From Nocardia mexicana NBRC 108244 (GTDB lineage Bacteria; Actinomycetota; Actinomycetes; Mycobacteriales; Mycobacteriaceae): 61,089 bases of DNA. The notes beneath the pieces are model-generated. The model had not been told where the DNA came from, searched no databases, and was given only the letters and a program-made list of their open reading frames with translations. Location of the stretch: NCBI RefSeq assembly GCF_001613165.1, contig NZ_BDBV01000030.1, positions 1 through 61,089 on the forward strand, written 5' to 3'. Shown one piece after another: positions 43,338 to 52,326 of the stretch (positions within the stretch are counted from its first letter, which is position 1; each line of letters begins with the position of its first letter). The translations under genes were made by a program, and so were the position numbers.

Positions 43338-43927
43338 CAGTGGCCTCGTCCCGCCGACGCGGTCCGGGCGCCGGCCACTTCCGCGGCCGACATCACCGTC
43401 TTCCCGGCGGCGAACCACTCCGATTCGCGCACCGCGCGCATCGCCACCTTGCGGGTGGCCGCGTCCAGCCGGTCCAGGTACAGCACGCCGTCGAGATGGT
43501 CGGTCTCGTGCTGGACGCAGCGCGCCAGCAGGCCCTCGGCCTCGAATTCGACCGGGGCGCCGTCGATGTCGACGCCGCGCGCCACCACCCGCAGCGCGCG
43601 GGTGACGTCGTAGCGCAGCCCCGGGATCGACAGGCAGCCCTCCGTCCCCGTCTGCTCCTCCTCGCCGAGGACCTCGTAGGTCGGATTCACCAGGTGCCCG
43701 GCGCGGCGGGTACCGGGCCGATCGTTCCCGGCGGCGTTCGTGTCGTAGACGAACACGCGCAGGCCGACCCCGATCTGCGGCCCCGCCATCCCGACGCCAC
43801 CGCTGCCGCGCATGGTGTCGGTCAGGTCGGTCACCAGCTGGCGCAGTTCCCTGTCGAAGGTGGTGACCTCGTCGGCGCGGGCGCGCAGAACGGGATCGCC
43901 GAACAGGCGAACGGGCTGGATGGTCAC
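43337..43927 (-). CDS. def: Peptide deformylase
   Basis: A 196-aa metal-dependent deformylase. All three motifs are seen: [10 protein letters not shown] (motif 1, with Gly in place of the usual Ala), EGCLSIPG with Cys98, and QHETDHLDG with H140, E141 and H144. I use the GTG at 43927, preceded by CGGGAG; an ATG at 43963 is an alternative. It opens the overlapping operon def-fmt-rsmB, an effective pairing of formylation and deformylation. Confidence 0.97.
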   Translation of the reverse strand: MTIQPVRLFGDPVLRARADEVTTFDRELRQLVTDLTDTMRGSGGVGMAGPQIGVGLRVFVYDTNAAGNDRPGTRRAGHLVNPTYEVLGEEEQTGTEGCLSIPGLRYDVTRALRVVARGVDIDGAPVEFEAEGLLARCVQHETDHLDGVLYLDRLDAATRKVAMRAVRESEWFAAGKTVMSAAEVAGARTASAGRGH

Positions 43928-44004
43928 GAGCAACTCCCGGGCGAGAAGGTACGGTCGCCTCATTTTACGGAGCGCCCGGCGCGGATCCGCCCGGGTCGGC
44001 CCGA

Positions 44005-45057
44005 TCAGGAGTGCGCGCCCAGGATCACCTCGGGAATTCCGGTCCCGAGCGGCACGAACCGGCACTCCGGCGGCGCCGCGCGCGCGGGATCGAGGACGTT
44101 GAGCAGCAACTGCTGCACGAGCGGGTCGTACACCAGGTGGAAGTGGCCGGTGAAATCGACCGGGCACACGTCCTGCAGCACGATGTTCTCCGCACCGGGA
44201 CCCCGCAGCGCGATATTGGTGAACGGCTGGATCATCTCGTCGACCCGGCTGCCGATCGTCGTGTAGCGCACGCCGGGCACGGTGTCGCCGCCCGCGTTCA
44301 GCTCGATCATGAACGGCGAGCCCGCCGCCTGCTGTACCGCCGCCCGCGAGGTGACCTGCTCGAACGCCCACCACAGCCCCGGAATCGAATTCGCCAGCGG
44401 CACCAGCCCGAACATCACCCCGCCGTAGCTGGGCGAGGCGAGCCCGACCCACTGCCCCACCCGGTCGGCGCCGCCGAGCTTGTTGACGAAGTACCGGGTC
44501 ACGTTGGCGCCCTGCGAGAAACCGACGAGATCGACGCGGGCCGCGCCGGTCGCCGCCAGCACCCGGTCGACGAAATCGCCGATCTGCCGGGCCGACAGCC
44601 ACATGTCCTCGGTGCCGAAGCTGCGCACCGCGTCGGGTTTACCGCCGTAGTTCAGGGCGAAGACGCAGAATCCCGCCTGCACCAGGGCGGGTCCGATGGC
44701 CGACCAGTCCGAGTAGGCCGACGCGTCGGTGCCGTGTGCCAGTATCACCGGGCGCGGGTGCCGGGCACTCGGTCGGCACCCGAAATCGTTCGTACCCTCC
44801 GGGGTCGCCCCCGGATGGGCCTTGAGATACCAGGACGCCGACAGATGCTCCTCCTGCGGCGGGGCCGATTCGGTGGGCACCGCCGGTGGCCGGTATCCGG
44901 GCGGCAGGACCGGTTCGGCGCCGGCGGATGCCGCGCCCACCACGGTCCCGCCGCCCAGCACCAGCGCACAGACCAGCGCACCGGTCACCGCGGCATGCCG
45001 CCGTTGTGAAACCTCCCGAGGTCGTCGACCCCTCCGTTGTCCCATGCCACGAATCAT
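44005..45057 (-). CDS. Secreted alpha/beta-hydrolase (class 2-type lipase/esterase)
   Basis: A 350-aa exported lipase-like protein. The N-terminus has an Arg-rich stretch and a hydrophobic segment (AAVTGALVCALVLGGGTVVG) ending AGA-EP, a probable signal peptidase site. The nucleophile elbow is LVGFSQGANVTRYF, the oxyanion region ILAHGTDASAYSDW and the C-terminal His probably the one in DFTGHFHLVYDP. Such enzymes act on triacylglycerols or other esters outside the cell. It is about 80 bp from def on the same strand and may be a separate transcript. A second ATG at 45045 is an alternative start. Confidence 0.88.
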   Translation of the reverse strand: MIRGMGQRRGRRPREVSQRRHAAVTGALVCALVLGGGTVVGAASAGAEPVLPPGYRPPAVPTESAPPQEEHLSASWYLKAHPGATPEGTNDFGCRPSARHPRPVILAHGTDASAYSDWSAIGPALVQAGFCVFALNYGGKPDAVRSFGTEDMWLSARQIGDFVDRVLAATGAARVDLVGFSQGANVTRYFVNKLGGADRVGQWVGLASPSYGGVMFGLVPLANSIPGLWWAFEQVTSRAAVQQAAGSPFMIELNAGGDTVPGVRYTTIGSRVDEMIQPFTNIALRGPGAENIVLQDVCPVDFTGHFHLVYDPLVQQLLLNVLDPARAAPPECRFVPLGTGIPEVILGAHS

Positions 45058-45126
45058 TCCCCGAATCGCCGGGAAATATCCGCCCTGACACGGCTTCTCG
45101 TTGCGCGATCGGGACCATCGCCGCCG

Positions 45127-45792
45127 CTACTTCTCGGGGGCCTCGTCGTCGGCGAGGATCCGGTAGAGCGAGCGACGCGCCTCGGTGAGCACCTCGGCGG
45201 CCTTGCCGGCCTGCTCCGGCGTCCCGGCACGCGCCACCTGCGCGACCGCGCCCATCAGCTGGCCGACCAGTTCGCGCAGATCCAGCGCCTGATCGCCGAC
45301 GCCGTCGCGGACCTCCTGCCAGGGATCGCCGAGTTCGTCGCGATGCTCCGCCACGTACTCGGTCCCGGCGTCGGTCAGCTTGGCGGTCTTGCGACCGGCG
45401 ACCTTCTCGATGAGCACCAGGCCCTCGTCCTCGAGCTGCGAGAGCGCCGGGTAGATCGACCCCGGGCTGGGGCGCCAGACGTCCTCGCTGCGCTCGCGGA
45501 TCTGCTGGATCAGCTCGTAGCCGTGCATCGGCCGCTCCTGCAGCAACAGCAGGATCGCCGCGCGGACATCGCCGCGCCGCCCCCGGCCGCCGCGACCGCG
45601 ACCGCGGCCGAAGGGGCCGCCACCGGGGCCGAACCCGGGACCGAAGTCCGGGCCGAACGGGCCGAATCCGGGGCCGAAGCCGTGCGGACCGTGCCCGCCC
45701 CGCGGGTGCCGACGGAACTGTTCGCGGCCTCCGGGCCGCGGGCCACGCCGGAATCCCCGGCCGCCCCTCTCCATGTTCTCCATGTTTTCCAT
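45127..45792 (-). CDS. PadR-family regulator with Gly/Pro/Phe-rich N-terminal tail
   Basis: A 221-aa PadR repressor. The winged helix is at about 75-155 (GDVRAAILLLLQERPMHGY, then SPGSIYPALSQLEDEGLV), followed by a C-terminal helical dimerisation domain. The first 75 residues are unusual: MENMENMERGGRGF, then short GFGP/FGPD repeats and an Arg/Gly stretch, likely disordered and positively charged at its end. The ATG at 45792 follows GAAGGAGG. No obvious target is adjacent other than the lipase downstream and the carotenoid oxygenase upstream. Confidence 0.9.
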   Translation of the reverse strand: MENMENMERGGRGFRRGPRPGGREQFRRHPRGGHGPHGFGPGFGPFGPDFGPGFGPGGGPFGRGRGRGGRGRRGDVRAAILLLLQERPMHGYELIQQIRERSEDVWRPSPGSIYPALSQLEDEGLVLIEKVAGRKTAKLTDAGTEYVAEHRDELGDPWQEVRDGVGDQALDLRELVGQLMGAVAQVARAGTPEQAGKAAEVLTEARRSLYRILADDEAPEK

Positions 45793-45917
45793 GACTGTGC
45801 CTCCTTCAGGCTCGTCTTCGGTTGATGTCATCAACGATATATCGGCAATGCATCTTCGACAAGCGTGAGGCATGACACAAACCGACCGGACCCTCCGGCC
45901 AGGCCCTCCGCGCGGCA

Positions 45918-47345
45918 CTAACTGGACGGAACCCAATTGCCGTGGAAGCCCGCGGGCACACGATGGGGCAATGGAATGCTCGCGGCCGTCTCCAGGGTCT
46001 GGGCATCGAGGATCGCCAACTCGCTGCGGTCGGTCGGGGCGTCGTAGACGAAGCCCATCAGCACCCCGTCGTCCTCGGCGGCGTCGGGTGACGACGGCTC
46101 GAAGACGAACTCCCCCAGACTCTTTCCGGCGCCGAACGAGCGGGTGGCGGTCGTCCCGGTGAACAGATCGTGCTTGTACAGCGTCGCGGCGCCGTCCCCG
46201 TTCTCCCCGACCGCGGGCGCGTACCCGTAGCGGTGCCGCTTGCCGGTGCGACGCTCGTCCATCCGCGGGAACTCCTGGCTCCGATCGTCGAATCGGTGCT
46301 GCCGGACCTTTCCCGCGTTCAGGTCCACCTCCCAGCGATCCAGCGTGGGCGGGCCCTCGTTGGGGCCGAGCCGGTCGGTGTCGAACATCTTCGGATGCCG
46401 CACCACGTCCAGCACGATGGTGTCGCCGTCGTCGTAGGCGTTCAGCGGATGGAAGACGTAGCAGGGCTCGATATCGAACCACCGCACATCGGCGCTGCCG
46501 CCCGCACGTGGCATGACGCCGACGCGGGCCTGGTACTTCGGGTTCCAGGCGTAGGGCAGACGCCGGTCCTTGGCGGGCGAGACCTGTTTGGCCGCAGGTG
46601 GATTCGGCAGCCGGAGGCGGCCGATCACGGCCGACAGCAGCAGCCGCGCCGGCAGCCGCAGCCCGCGCGGCACCGCCATCTCGGCGGTGACCCGGGGGTC
46701 GACGGTGACGGGCAGGTCGTAGAGGATCACGTGGTTCTCGGTCAGCGAGAAGTCGTGCATCATCGGCGCGCCGCCGACCTCGATATCGACCGTGCGCTTC
46801 GCCCGGCCGTCCACGCCGATCACCGAGTACTGCACCATATTGCCGCCCCGGAACGAGTACGACACCGCATGCAGCTCACCGGTGTCGGGGTCGCGTTTCG
46901 GGTGGGCGGTGTATCCACCGCTGATCGTGCCGTCGAAATCGCAGAGGCCGACCGTATCGAGTTCCTCGGTCAGCTCGTAGCTCGGCAGTCCGGCCTCGAC
47001 CAGCGCCAGGGTGCGACCGGCGTGGCCGATGACGTTCGTATTGGCGCCGACGCCCGGCGCGCGCACCAGCGGCGGTTCGCTCAACGCGGCGGACGTGGCC
47101 GGGCCCCGGACCCAGCGGTTGCGGTACCACTCGGCGACGCCGTCGCGGATGCGCACGCCGTGCACCATGCCGTCGCCGGAAAACCAGTGGTAGAGAGCGG
47201 GATCCAGCTCGCCGACCGGATTGGGGCCGTTGCGCAGATAGCGGCCGTCGAGGTGGTCCGGGATGGTCCCGATGACGGGAAGATCGGTGAGCGTGTGCTC
47301 CTGCTGGATCGGAGCGAACACCCCCGCGAGATAGCGATTGTCCAT
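45918..47345 (-). CDS. Carotenoid cleavage oxygenase family protein
   Basis: A 475-aa protein of the RPE65/CCD family, non-heme iron beta-propeller. The iron-binding histidines are visible in GGYTAHPKRDP, MMHDFSLTENH, YVFHPLNAYDDGD and the C-terminal FHGNWVP. The N-terminal signature LRNGPNPVGELDPALYHWF is present. It cleaves a carotenoid, stilbene or similar double bond. I start it at the ATG at 47345, preceded by GGGGAG. It is divergent from a TetR gene and two operators lie between, so it is probably repressed by that TetR protein. Confidence 0.94.
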   Translation of the reverse strand: MDNRYLAGVFAPIQQEHTLTDLPVIGTIPDHLDGRYLRNGPNPVGELDPALYHWFSGDGMVHGVRIRDGVAEWYRNRWVRGPATSAALSEPPLVRAPGVGANTNVIGHAGRTLALVEAGLPSYELTEELDTVGLCDFDGTISGGYTAHPKRDPDTGELHAVSYSFRGGNMVQYSVIGVDGRAKRTVDIEVGGAPMMHDFSLTENHVILYDLPVTVDPRVTAEMAVPRGLRLPARLLLSAVIGRLRLPNPPAAKQVSPAKDRRLPYAWNPKYQARVGVMPRAGGSADVRWFDIEPCYVFHPLNAYDDGDTIVLDVVRHPKMFDTDRLGPNEGPPTLDRWEVDLNAGKVRQHRFDDRSQEFPRMDERRTGKRHRYGYAPAVGENGDGAATLYKHDLFTGTTATRSFGAGKSLGEFVFEPSSPDAAEDDGVLMGFVYDAPTDRSELAILDAQTLETAASIPLPHRVPAGFHGNWVPSS

Positions 47346-47364
47346 AAGGACTCCCCATGTAGGC

Positions 47365-47400
47365 ATAACCAAGTTATGTTTCATACAATAACCGGGTTAT
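47365..47400. promoter_or_regulatory. Two near-identical TetR operators
   Basis: ATAACC-A-AGTTAT (47365-47377) and ATAACC-G-GGTTAT (47388-47400) share the 13-bp pattern ATAACC-N-(A/G)GTTAT, with centres 23 bp apart, about two helical turns. They fill the 70-bp divergent gap between the carotenoid oxygenase gene and the TetR gene. The second site ends 15 bp before the TetR GTG. Confidence 0.75.
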
Positions 47401-47415
47401 GCAGAGGAGACAACG

Positions 47416-48111
47416 GTGAGTTCCCGGCAGCAGGGCACGACGCGACGCCGCGGCGCGGCCACGCGCGACCAACTGGTGGAGACCGGCCTGCAGCTGCTGG
47501 AGGAGGGCGGCCCCGAGGCGCTGCAGGCCCGGCGGGTGGCCGCGGCCGCCGGGGCCTCGTCGATGACGGTCTACACACATTTCGGCGGGATGACCGGACT
47601 GCTGGAGGCCCTTGCGGCCGAGGCGTTCACGCGATTCGGCGCGGCGCTGGCGGGCACCGCGCACACCGACGATCCGATCGCCGACTTCTTCGCGATGGGC
47701 TACGCCTATCACAGCTACGCGCTCGCCGCCCCGCAGCGGTATCGGCTGATGTTCGGCCTCACCGCACAGCAGGCCCAGCATCCCCTCGATCGCGATTTCA
47801 CCGCCGCGCCCGTCTCCGACGCGGTCGGCGCGGAAACCTTCGAACACCTGGTCGGCGCGGTGCAACGCATGATCGACGGCGGTCAGCTGCACCCGGATTC
47901 CGCGCGCCCGGTGGCCGCACGGCTGTGGGCGCTGATGCACGGCGCGGTGATGCTGGAGGTCAGCGGCTACCTGGGACCCGAAGGCAACGGCGTCGCAACG
48001 GTTCTCGTCCCGGCGACCGTGGATCTGCTGGTCGGAATGGGCGCCGACCGGGCCGAGGTCGAGCAATCGCTGCAGCGGGCGATCGAGATGATCACCGGCA
48101 GTCAGCCCTAG
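47416..48111 (+). CDS. TetR-family transcriptional regulator
   Basis: A 231-aa regulator. The HTH is at residues 15-62 (TRDQLVETGLQLLEEGGP, then ARRVAAAAGASSMTVYTHFG). The rest is the helical ligand-binding domain with HSYALAAPQRYRLMFGL typical of TetR_C_33-like members. It starts with GTG after GAGGAGAC. It is divergent from the carotenoid oxygenase gene and probably represses both genes through the two operators. Its ligand is unknown. Confidence 0.93.
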   Translation: MSSRQQGTTRRRGAATRDQLVETGLQLLEEGGPEALQARRVAAAAGASSMTVYTHFGGMTGLLEALAAEAFTRFGAALAGTAHTDDPIADFFAMGYAYHSYALAAPQRYRLMFGLTAQQAQHPLDRDFTAAPVSDAVGAETFEHLVGAVQRMIDGGQLHPDSARPVAARLWALMHGAVMLEVSGYLGPEGNGVATVLVPATVDLLVGMGADRAEVEQSLQRAIEMITGSQP

Positions 48112-48159
48112 TCGGAGGGCGTAGAGAGCACGGCGTAGTGCCGAGATACGGAGCGCCCG

Positions 48160-48837
48160 TTAAGGTTCGGCGAGGCCGTGGCGGTAGGCGTAGCGGACGG
48201 CGTCGGCACGATTGCGGGCGCCGATCTTGGCGAACGCGTTGTTGATATGCGTCTTCACGGTGGTCTCCCCGACGTACAGCGCGGCGGCGATCTCGGCGTT
48301 GCTCAGGCCCTGCCCGATCAGGCCGATCACCTCGACCTCGCGGCCGGTCAGGCCGCCGGGCCGTCCCGGCGCCTTCCGATCGGAGGACTCGTCGGAGCGC
48401 GACAGCGCGGCCACCAGGCGTTGCGATACCGTGGCGTCGAAGGTGGACTGTCCGGCTGCGGCCGCCCGGATGGCCGCCGCTATCTCCACCCGGCCCGCGT
48501 CCTTGGTGAGATAACCGCGCGCACCCGCCCGGAGCGCGGCCACGATCGACTCGTCGTCGGAATAGGTTGTCAAAACCAGAACCGCAGTGGCAGGGCGTGT
48601 TTCGATGATGCGCCGGGTCGCCTCGACACCGTCCAGCACGGGCATCCGCAGGTCCATCAGCACCACATCGGGGTACAGCTCGGCCACGGCGTCGAGCGCC
48701 TGTTCGCCATCACCGACCGCGCCGACCACCTGCACCTCGTCGACGAGTCCGAGCAGCGCGACCAGGCCTTCGCGCATCACCTGCTGGTCGTCCACCACCA
48801 GCACCCGGACCGGATCGCCGGGCTGCTGTCCGTTCAT
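48160..48837 (-). CDS. NarL/LuxR-type response regulator
   Basis: A 225-aa response regulator. The receiver domain has the acidic pair VVDD at residue 14-17, the phosphoacceptor Asp62 in DVVLMDLRMP and the Lys in YLTKDAGR. The C-terminal LuxR HTH includes LTGREVEVIGLIGQGLSNAE, then GETTVKTHINN. It overlaps the upstream histidine kinase gene by 4 bp (ATGA). The partner gene and the divergent membrane-protein gene suggest local control of that gene. Confidence 0.95.
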   Translation of the reverse strand: MNGQQPGDPVRVLVVDDQQVMREGLVALLGLVDEVQVVGAVGDGEQALDAVAELYPDVVLMDLRMPVLDGVEATRRIIETRPATAVLVLTTYSDDESIVAALRAGARGYLTKDAGRVEIAAAIRAAAAGQSTFDATVSQRLVAALSRSDESSDRKAPGRPGGLTGREVEVIGLIGQGLSNAEIAAALYVGETTVKTHINNAFAKIGARNRADAVRYAYRHGLAEP

Positions 48838-49988
48838 TCGGGCACCTCCGCCGTCACCAGCCAGCCGCGTTCGTCCGGGCCCGCGCGCAACGTGCCACCG
48901 ACCAGTGCGATCCGCTCCCGCATACCGGTCAGACCATACCCACCAGAGGCATCGTCGCCGGTTGCCGTGCCCTGCACCGGGTTCCGCACCGATAACCGCA
49001 CCCGCTCCGGCAGGAACGCCAGCGTCATGCTCACCGGTTGGCCGGGGGCGTGTCTGCCCGCATTGGTCAGCGCCTCCCGCGCGGCGCGCAGCAGCGAGAC
49101 CGTCGCCGCCGGGCCGACCACCCGCGGTGCACCGTCGATCCGGAATTCGGCATCCAGGCGATGATCGCGCCGGTAGGTCTCGGCGAGTCGGCGCACCGCG
49201 TCGGGCAGTGGCGGTACATCGTCGCGCAGCGCGGCCACCGCGCCGCGCGCCTCGGCGAGCCCGTCGACAGCCAGCCGCCGCGACTGCCGCACTCGGGTGA
49301 GCGCTCCGTCGAGATCGCCCTTCTCACTCAGCAGCGCCTCGGCCACCTCCAACTGCACGCTGAGCGCGCCGAGCGAATGCGCCAGGACGTCGTGCATCTC
49401 GCGGGCGATCCGGGCCCGCTCGTCCAGCGCGGCCGCGCGTGCGTGCTCGTGCTGGGCGTGGCGCGTCTGCTCCAGCAGCTGTTCGGTCTGCCGGACCCGG
49501 ATCCGGTATTGGCGCCGAGACAACCCCAGCAGCAGCACGATCAGCAGGATTCCCGAGTACGCGGCAAGCGCCGTCGCCGTCCGCCCGGCCAGCAGAAGGC
49601 TCCCGGCGAGGACGGCGACGGTGGCGACGAAGACACCCGCGATCACCGCGACACGCAGGACCACATGCTCCGCGACAACGCTGATCGCCGCGCACAGCAG
49701 GACCAGCGCCGACGAGTCCGGCGCGGGTCCGCACGCGGCCGCCGCCACCACCGTGCAGACCGCCATCGCGGCCAGTGACAACCGCGGACGCCGACGGCTG
49801 TAGACGGCGTAGACCATCCAGCAGGCGTACGCCGCCCCGAGCATCACCCACAGCCACACCGCGATCGGGGAATGGTGGTTGAACACCACGTTCACCCCGA
49901 GCAGCGCCGCGCCCACGATCCGCATGAGCGGGCCGGATTCCACATCCCCGCCCAGCAGCGATCGACCGACCCGCCGCAGCCGCTCCAT
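48834..49988 (-). CDS. Sensor histidine kinase (HisKA_3, NarX/DesK type)
   Basis: A 384-aa membrane kinase. Five or six hydrophobic helices at residues 24-155 form an intramembrane-type sensor. The phosphoacceptor His199 is in IAREMHDVLAHSLGAL. The ATPase domain has AAREALTNAGRHA (N-box) and YGLTGMRERIALVGG (G-box). The ATG at 49988 follows GGAGGAG; longer in-frame starts exist but lack a ribosome binding site. It pairs with the response regulator that overlaps its 3' end. Confidence 0.94.
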   Translation of the reverse strand: MERLRRVGRSLLGGDVESGPLMRIVGAALLGVNVVFNHHSPIAVWLWVMLGAAYACWMVYAVYSRRRPRLSLAAMAVCTVVAAAACGPAPDSSALVLLCAAISVVAEHVVLRVAVIAGVFVATVAVLAGSLLLAGRTATALAAYSGILLIVLLLGLSRRQYRIRVRQTEQLLEQTRHAQHEHARAAALDERARIAREMHDVLAHSLGALSVQLEVAEALLSEKGDLDGALTRVRQSRRLAVDGLAEARGAVAALRDDVPPLPDAVRRLAETYRRDHRLDAEFRIDGAPRVVGPAATVSLLRAAREALTNAGRHAPGQPVSMTLAFLPERVRLSVRNPVQGTATGDDASGGYGLTGMRERIALVGGTLRAGPDERGWLVTAEVPE

Positions 49989-50153
49989 CGCACTCCTCCT
50001 CTCCGGGTATCTCAGCATTCTTGCCTCCCCCGCGGGAGGGCGATTCGGCCCCCGGGTGGAGATCGTCTTCTCCACCCGCGCGCCGAGGTGGACGGGCCGG
50101 GTGCGCGATTAGCGTTCCGAACGACCAGCTTCCGCGTCCGAGGAGAGTGCCCG

Positions 50154-50837
50154 ATGACCGAAACCGCAGTACTGCCAAGCCCTTCCGAATCCCGGCCGAG
50201 CTCGAGCAGAGCACGGAACCTGCTGTTCACGGCGACCGCAATCGGGCTGTCGCCCGCGGTCTTCTACGTGCTCCTCGCACGCGGCTCCACCGAATTCGTC
50301 GCCCTGCTGTGGTCGACGATCGCGGCCGCGCTGTGGATGATCGGCGCCGCGGGGTTCCAGCGCCGGATCGATGGGCTCGCCACCTTCGCTTTCTGCCTCA
50401 ACGCACTCGGGCTGGCGCTGGCGCTGCTGGGTGGTGACGACCGCATGATGCTCATCAAGGAGCCCGTGACGTCCGCGGTGATCAGCGTCCTGCTGCTGGC
50501 CAGTTGCGTGGTCGGCCGACCGGCCATGTTCGGCCTGGCGCAGCGCCTGCACGCCCCCGGACGGGAGCAGGAGCAGCAATGGAATACGCTGTGGCACAGC
50601 GATTCCGAGATCCGGCGGGCATTCTCGAGGTCGACGATGGTGTGGGCGGCCGGGCTCGCCGTCGACGCGATCGTGCGGCTGCTGCTGATCTTCACCCTGC
50701 CGGTCTCGGCCGCCGTCGGACTGATGAATCCGGTGCAGTGGGCCATCATCGGCCTGCTGGCGCTCTACACCTTGCGCGGCCGTCGCCGCATCGATGTCAA
50801 GGCCCGGCTGGCGCGGCTCACACCCGCGACGGCATGA
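50154..50837 (+). CDS. Membrane protein, VC0807-family-like (about 6 TM)
   Basis: A 227-aa membrane protein with about six hydrophobic helices (around residues 24-45, 50-70, 78-92, 100-118, 165-185 and 195-210). It resembles the uncharacterised VC0807 family. The ATG follows AGGAGAG. It is divergent from the histidine kinase gene, and a layout of sensor, regulator and adjacent small membrane protein often marks a regulated target. Function unknown. Confidence 0.75.
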   Translation: MTETAVLPSPSESRPSSSRARNLLFTATAIGLSPAVFYVLLARGSTEFVALLWSTIAAALWMIGAAGFQRRIDGLATFAFCLNALGLALALLGGDDRMMLIKEPVTSAVISVLLLASCVVGRPAMFGLAQRLHAPGREQEQQWNTLWHSDSEIRRAFSRSTMVWAAGLAVDAIVRLLLIFTLPVSAAVGLMNPVQWAIIGLLALYTLRGRRRIDVKARLARLTPATA

Positions 50838-50867
50838 GCGCATTGGCCTCGTGTAAGGGGTGCGGGA

Positions 50868-52040
50868 ATGAACTTGTTGCTCGCTGCGTTGGAGCCGCGC
50901 ATCGCCGCCTACGCCGAAACGGCCGACCCGGCCCGGTTGAAGCGCACCATCCGCCGCTGGATACTCGAGGCCGACCCGGCCAGAGAAGCGAAGCGGCGCA
51001 AGCAGGCCGAGCACGACCGCTATGTCCACGTCACAGCGCATGACAACGGAACGGCCCTGGTCGATGCGGTCCTGCCCGCCGCTGGCGGGCAAACCCTCTA
51101 CGAGCGCCTGCGCGAAATGGCGAATACGCACTGCTGCACCAACGATCCCCGCACCAGCGGGCAACGCCGCGCCGATGCCCTGGTCGCCCTGGCCGACGGC
51201 TCCGGACGACTGCTTTGCCAGTGCGGCCGCCCTGCCTGCCCCCACGTCGATACCCCCGCGGACGAGCCCCGCACCCCGCTGATCCAGGTCGGGGTATCAG
51301 CAGAGACTTTGGCCGGACTGCAGGACAATCCGGCCCTGCTCGCCGGTTTCGGAGCCATCGACGCCGACCTGGCCCGCCAACTCGCCCGCCACGCCCGCTA
51401 CCAAATCTTCCCCGAACCCGAAGCCACCAGCCTGAACCATGCTGGCACCGAACCGGTCCGCGCGAAAACCGGCCAACCGGCGAAAGCCGCCGATTCCCGA
51501 AACGGTAAGGCCGAGTTGCGGTATCGGCCCGGTGCGCGGCTGGCTGCACTGGTCCGGGCTGTCGATGGTGCCTGCCGGGCGCCCGGATGCCAGACTCCCG
51601 CCGCCGCTACCGATCTCGACCATCACATCCCGTTCAATCATGCCGACCCCGCCCGTGGTGGTCGCACTGCCGAGGCCAATCTCAGCTGCCGTTGCCGCCG
51701 ACACCACCGGTCGAAGACTCTCGCCGACAACGACGCCAATGGATGGCGCGTCCGCCAGCATCCCGGTCGTCGCCACGAATGGCTCACGCCCACAGGCGAA
51801 TCGGCCACTACCGAGCCCGAGGGTGCCGATTATCTGTTCCCACGCGAGTCTGTCGCGCCGACAGCCGTCGTCGATATCGCCGCCCCCGACAAGTACGCCC
51901 GCTCCCCGATAGACGGCAGCTCTATCGAATCCGAACTTCGGGACTGGGTCCATGCCCACGTTCCACCCGGCCAACGACGCCAACCGCTCGCGGCACCGGA
52001 GGCACTCATGGCGAATTCGGATCGGCCGCCACCGTTCTGA
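50868..52040 (+). CDS. 5'-truncated DUF222/13E12-type HNH endonuclease-like protein
   Basis: A 390-aa protein matching the C-terminal two thirds of DUF222/13E12 family members. Visible are the DUF222 part (TNDPRTSGQRRADALVALA), a metal-binding CQCGRPACPH knuckle, and the HNH region LDHHIPFNHADPARGG with SCRCRRHH. Full members have roughly 200 further residues before this point. Nothing in the 30 bp between the preceding gene and the ATG supplies them, so the gene appears 5'-truncated. It may be a fragment left by recombination or mobility of the repeat family. The start codon choice is uncertain. Confidence 0.75.
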   Translation: MNLLLAALEPRIAAYAETADPARLKRTIRRWILEADPAREAKRRKQAEHDRYVHVTAHDNGTALVDAVLPAAGGQTLYERLREMANTHCCTNDPRTSGQRRADALVALADGSGRLLCQCGRPACPHVDTPADEPRTPLIQVGVSAETLAGLQDNPALLAGFGAIDADLARQLARHARYQIFPEPEATSLNHAGTEPVRAKTGQPAKAADSRNGKAELRYRPGARLAALVRAVDGACRAPGCQTPAAATDLDHHIPFNHADPARGGRTAEANLSCRCRRHHRSKTLADNDANGWRVRQHPGRRHEWLTPTGESATTEPEGADYLFPRESVAPTAVVDIAAPDKYARSPIDGSSIESELRDWVHAHVPPGQRRQPLAAPEALMANSDRPPPF

Positions 52041-52054
52041 CTGCGGTGCCACGC

Positions 52055-52094
52055 AAACGGCCTCGCCCGGAACTTGTTCGGGGAGAGGCCGTTT
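52055..52094 (+). terminator. Strong intrinsic terminator after the HNH gene
   Basis: AAACGGCCTC (52055-52064) pairs perfectly with GAGGCCGTTT (52085-52094), and an inner CCCGGAAC/GTTCGGGG stem extends the hairpin. The outer arms end in an A-tract and a T-tract, so it should stop transcription from both directions. Confidence 0.85.
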
Positions 52095-52326
52095 CGCTAA
52101 TCGTTATCAGACCGTACTGCGTCTCGCAATGGGGCGATCGGTGGTCAGGCAAATGACGCGGAAGAAGGCGACACGCCGTGCGCCGCAATGGTGTTTCGAA
52201 ATTCGAGCGGGCACCGCAGAAATGGCTCGGTGCGGATCGGTCGCCGCCAACCCGGCGATCGATCCGAGAACGCACGACAGGCGATCGGTGGATAACCACC
52301 GATCGCGGGTCGTGATTATGGAATTG

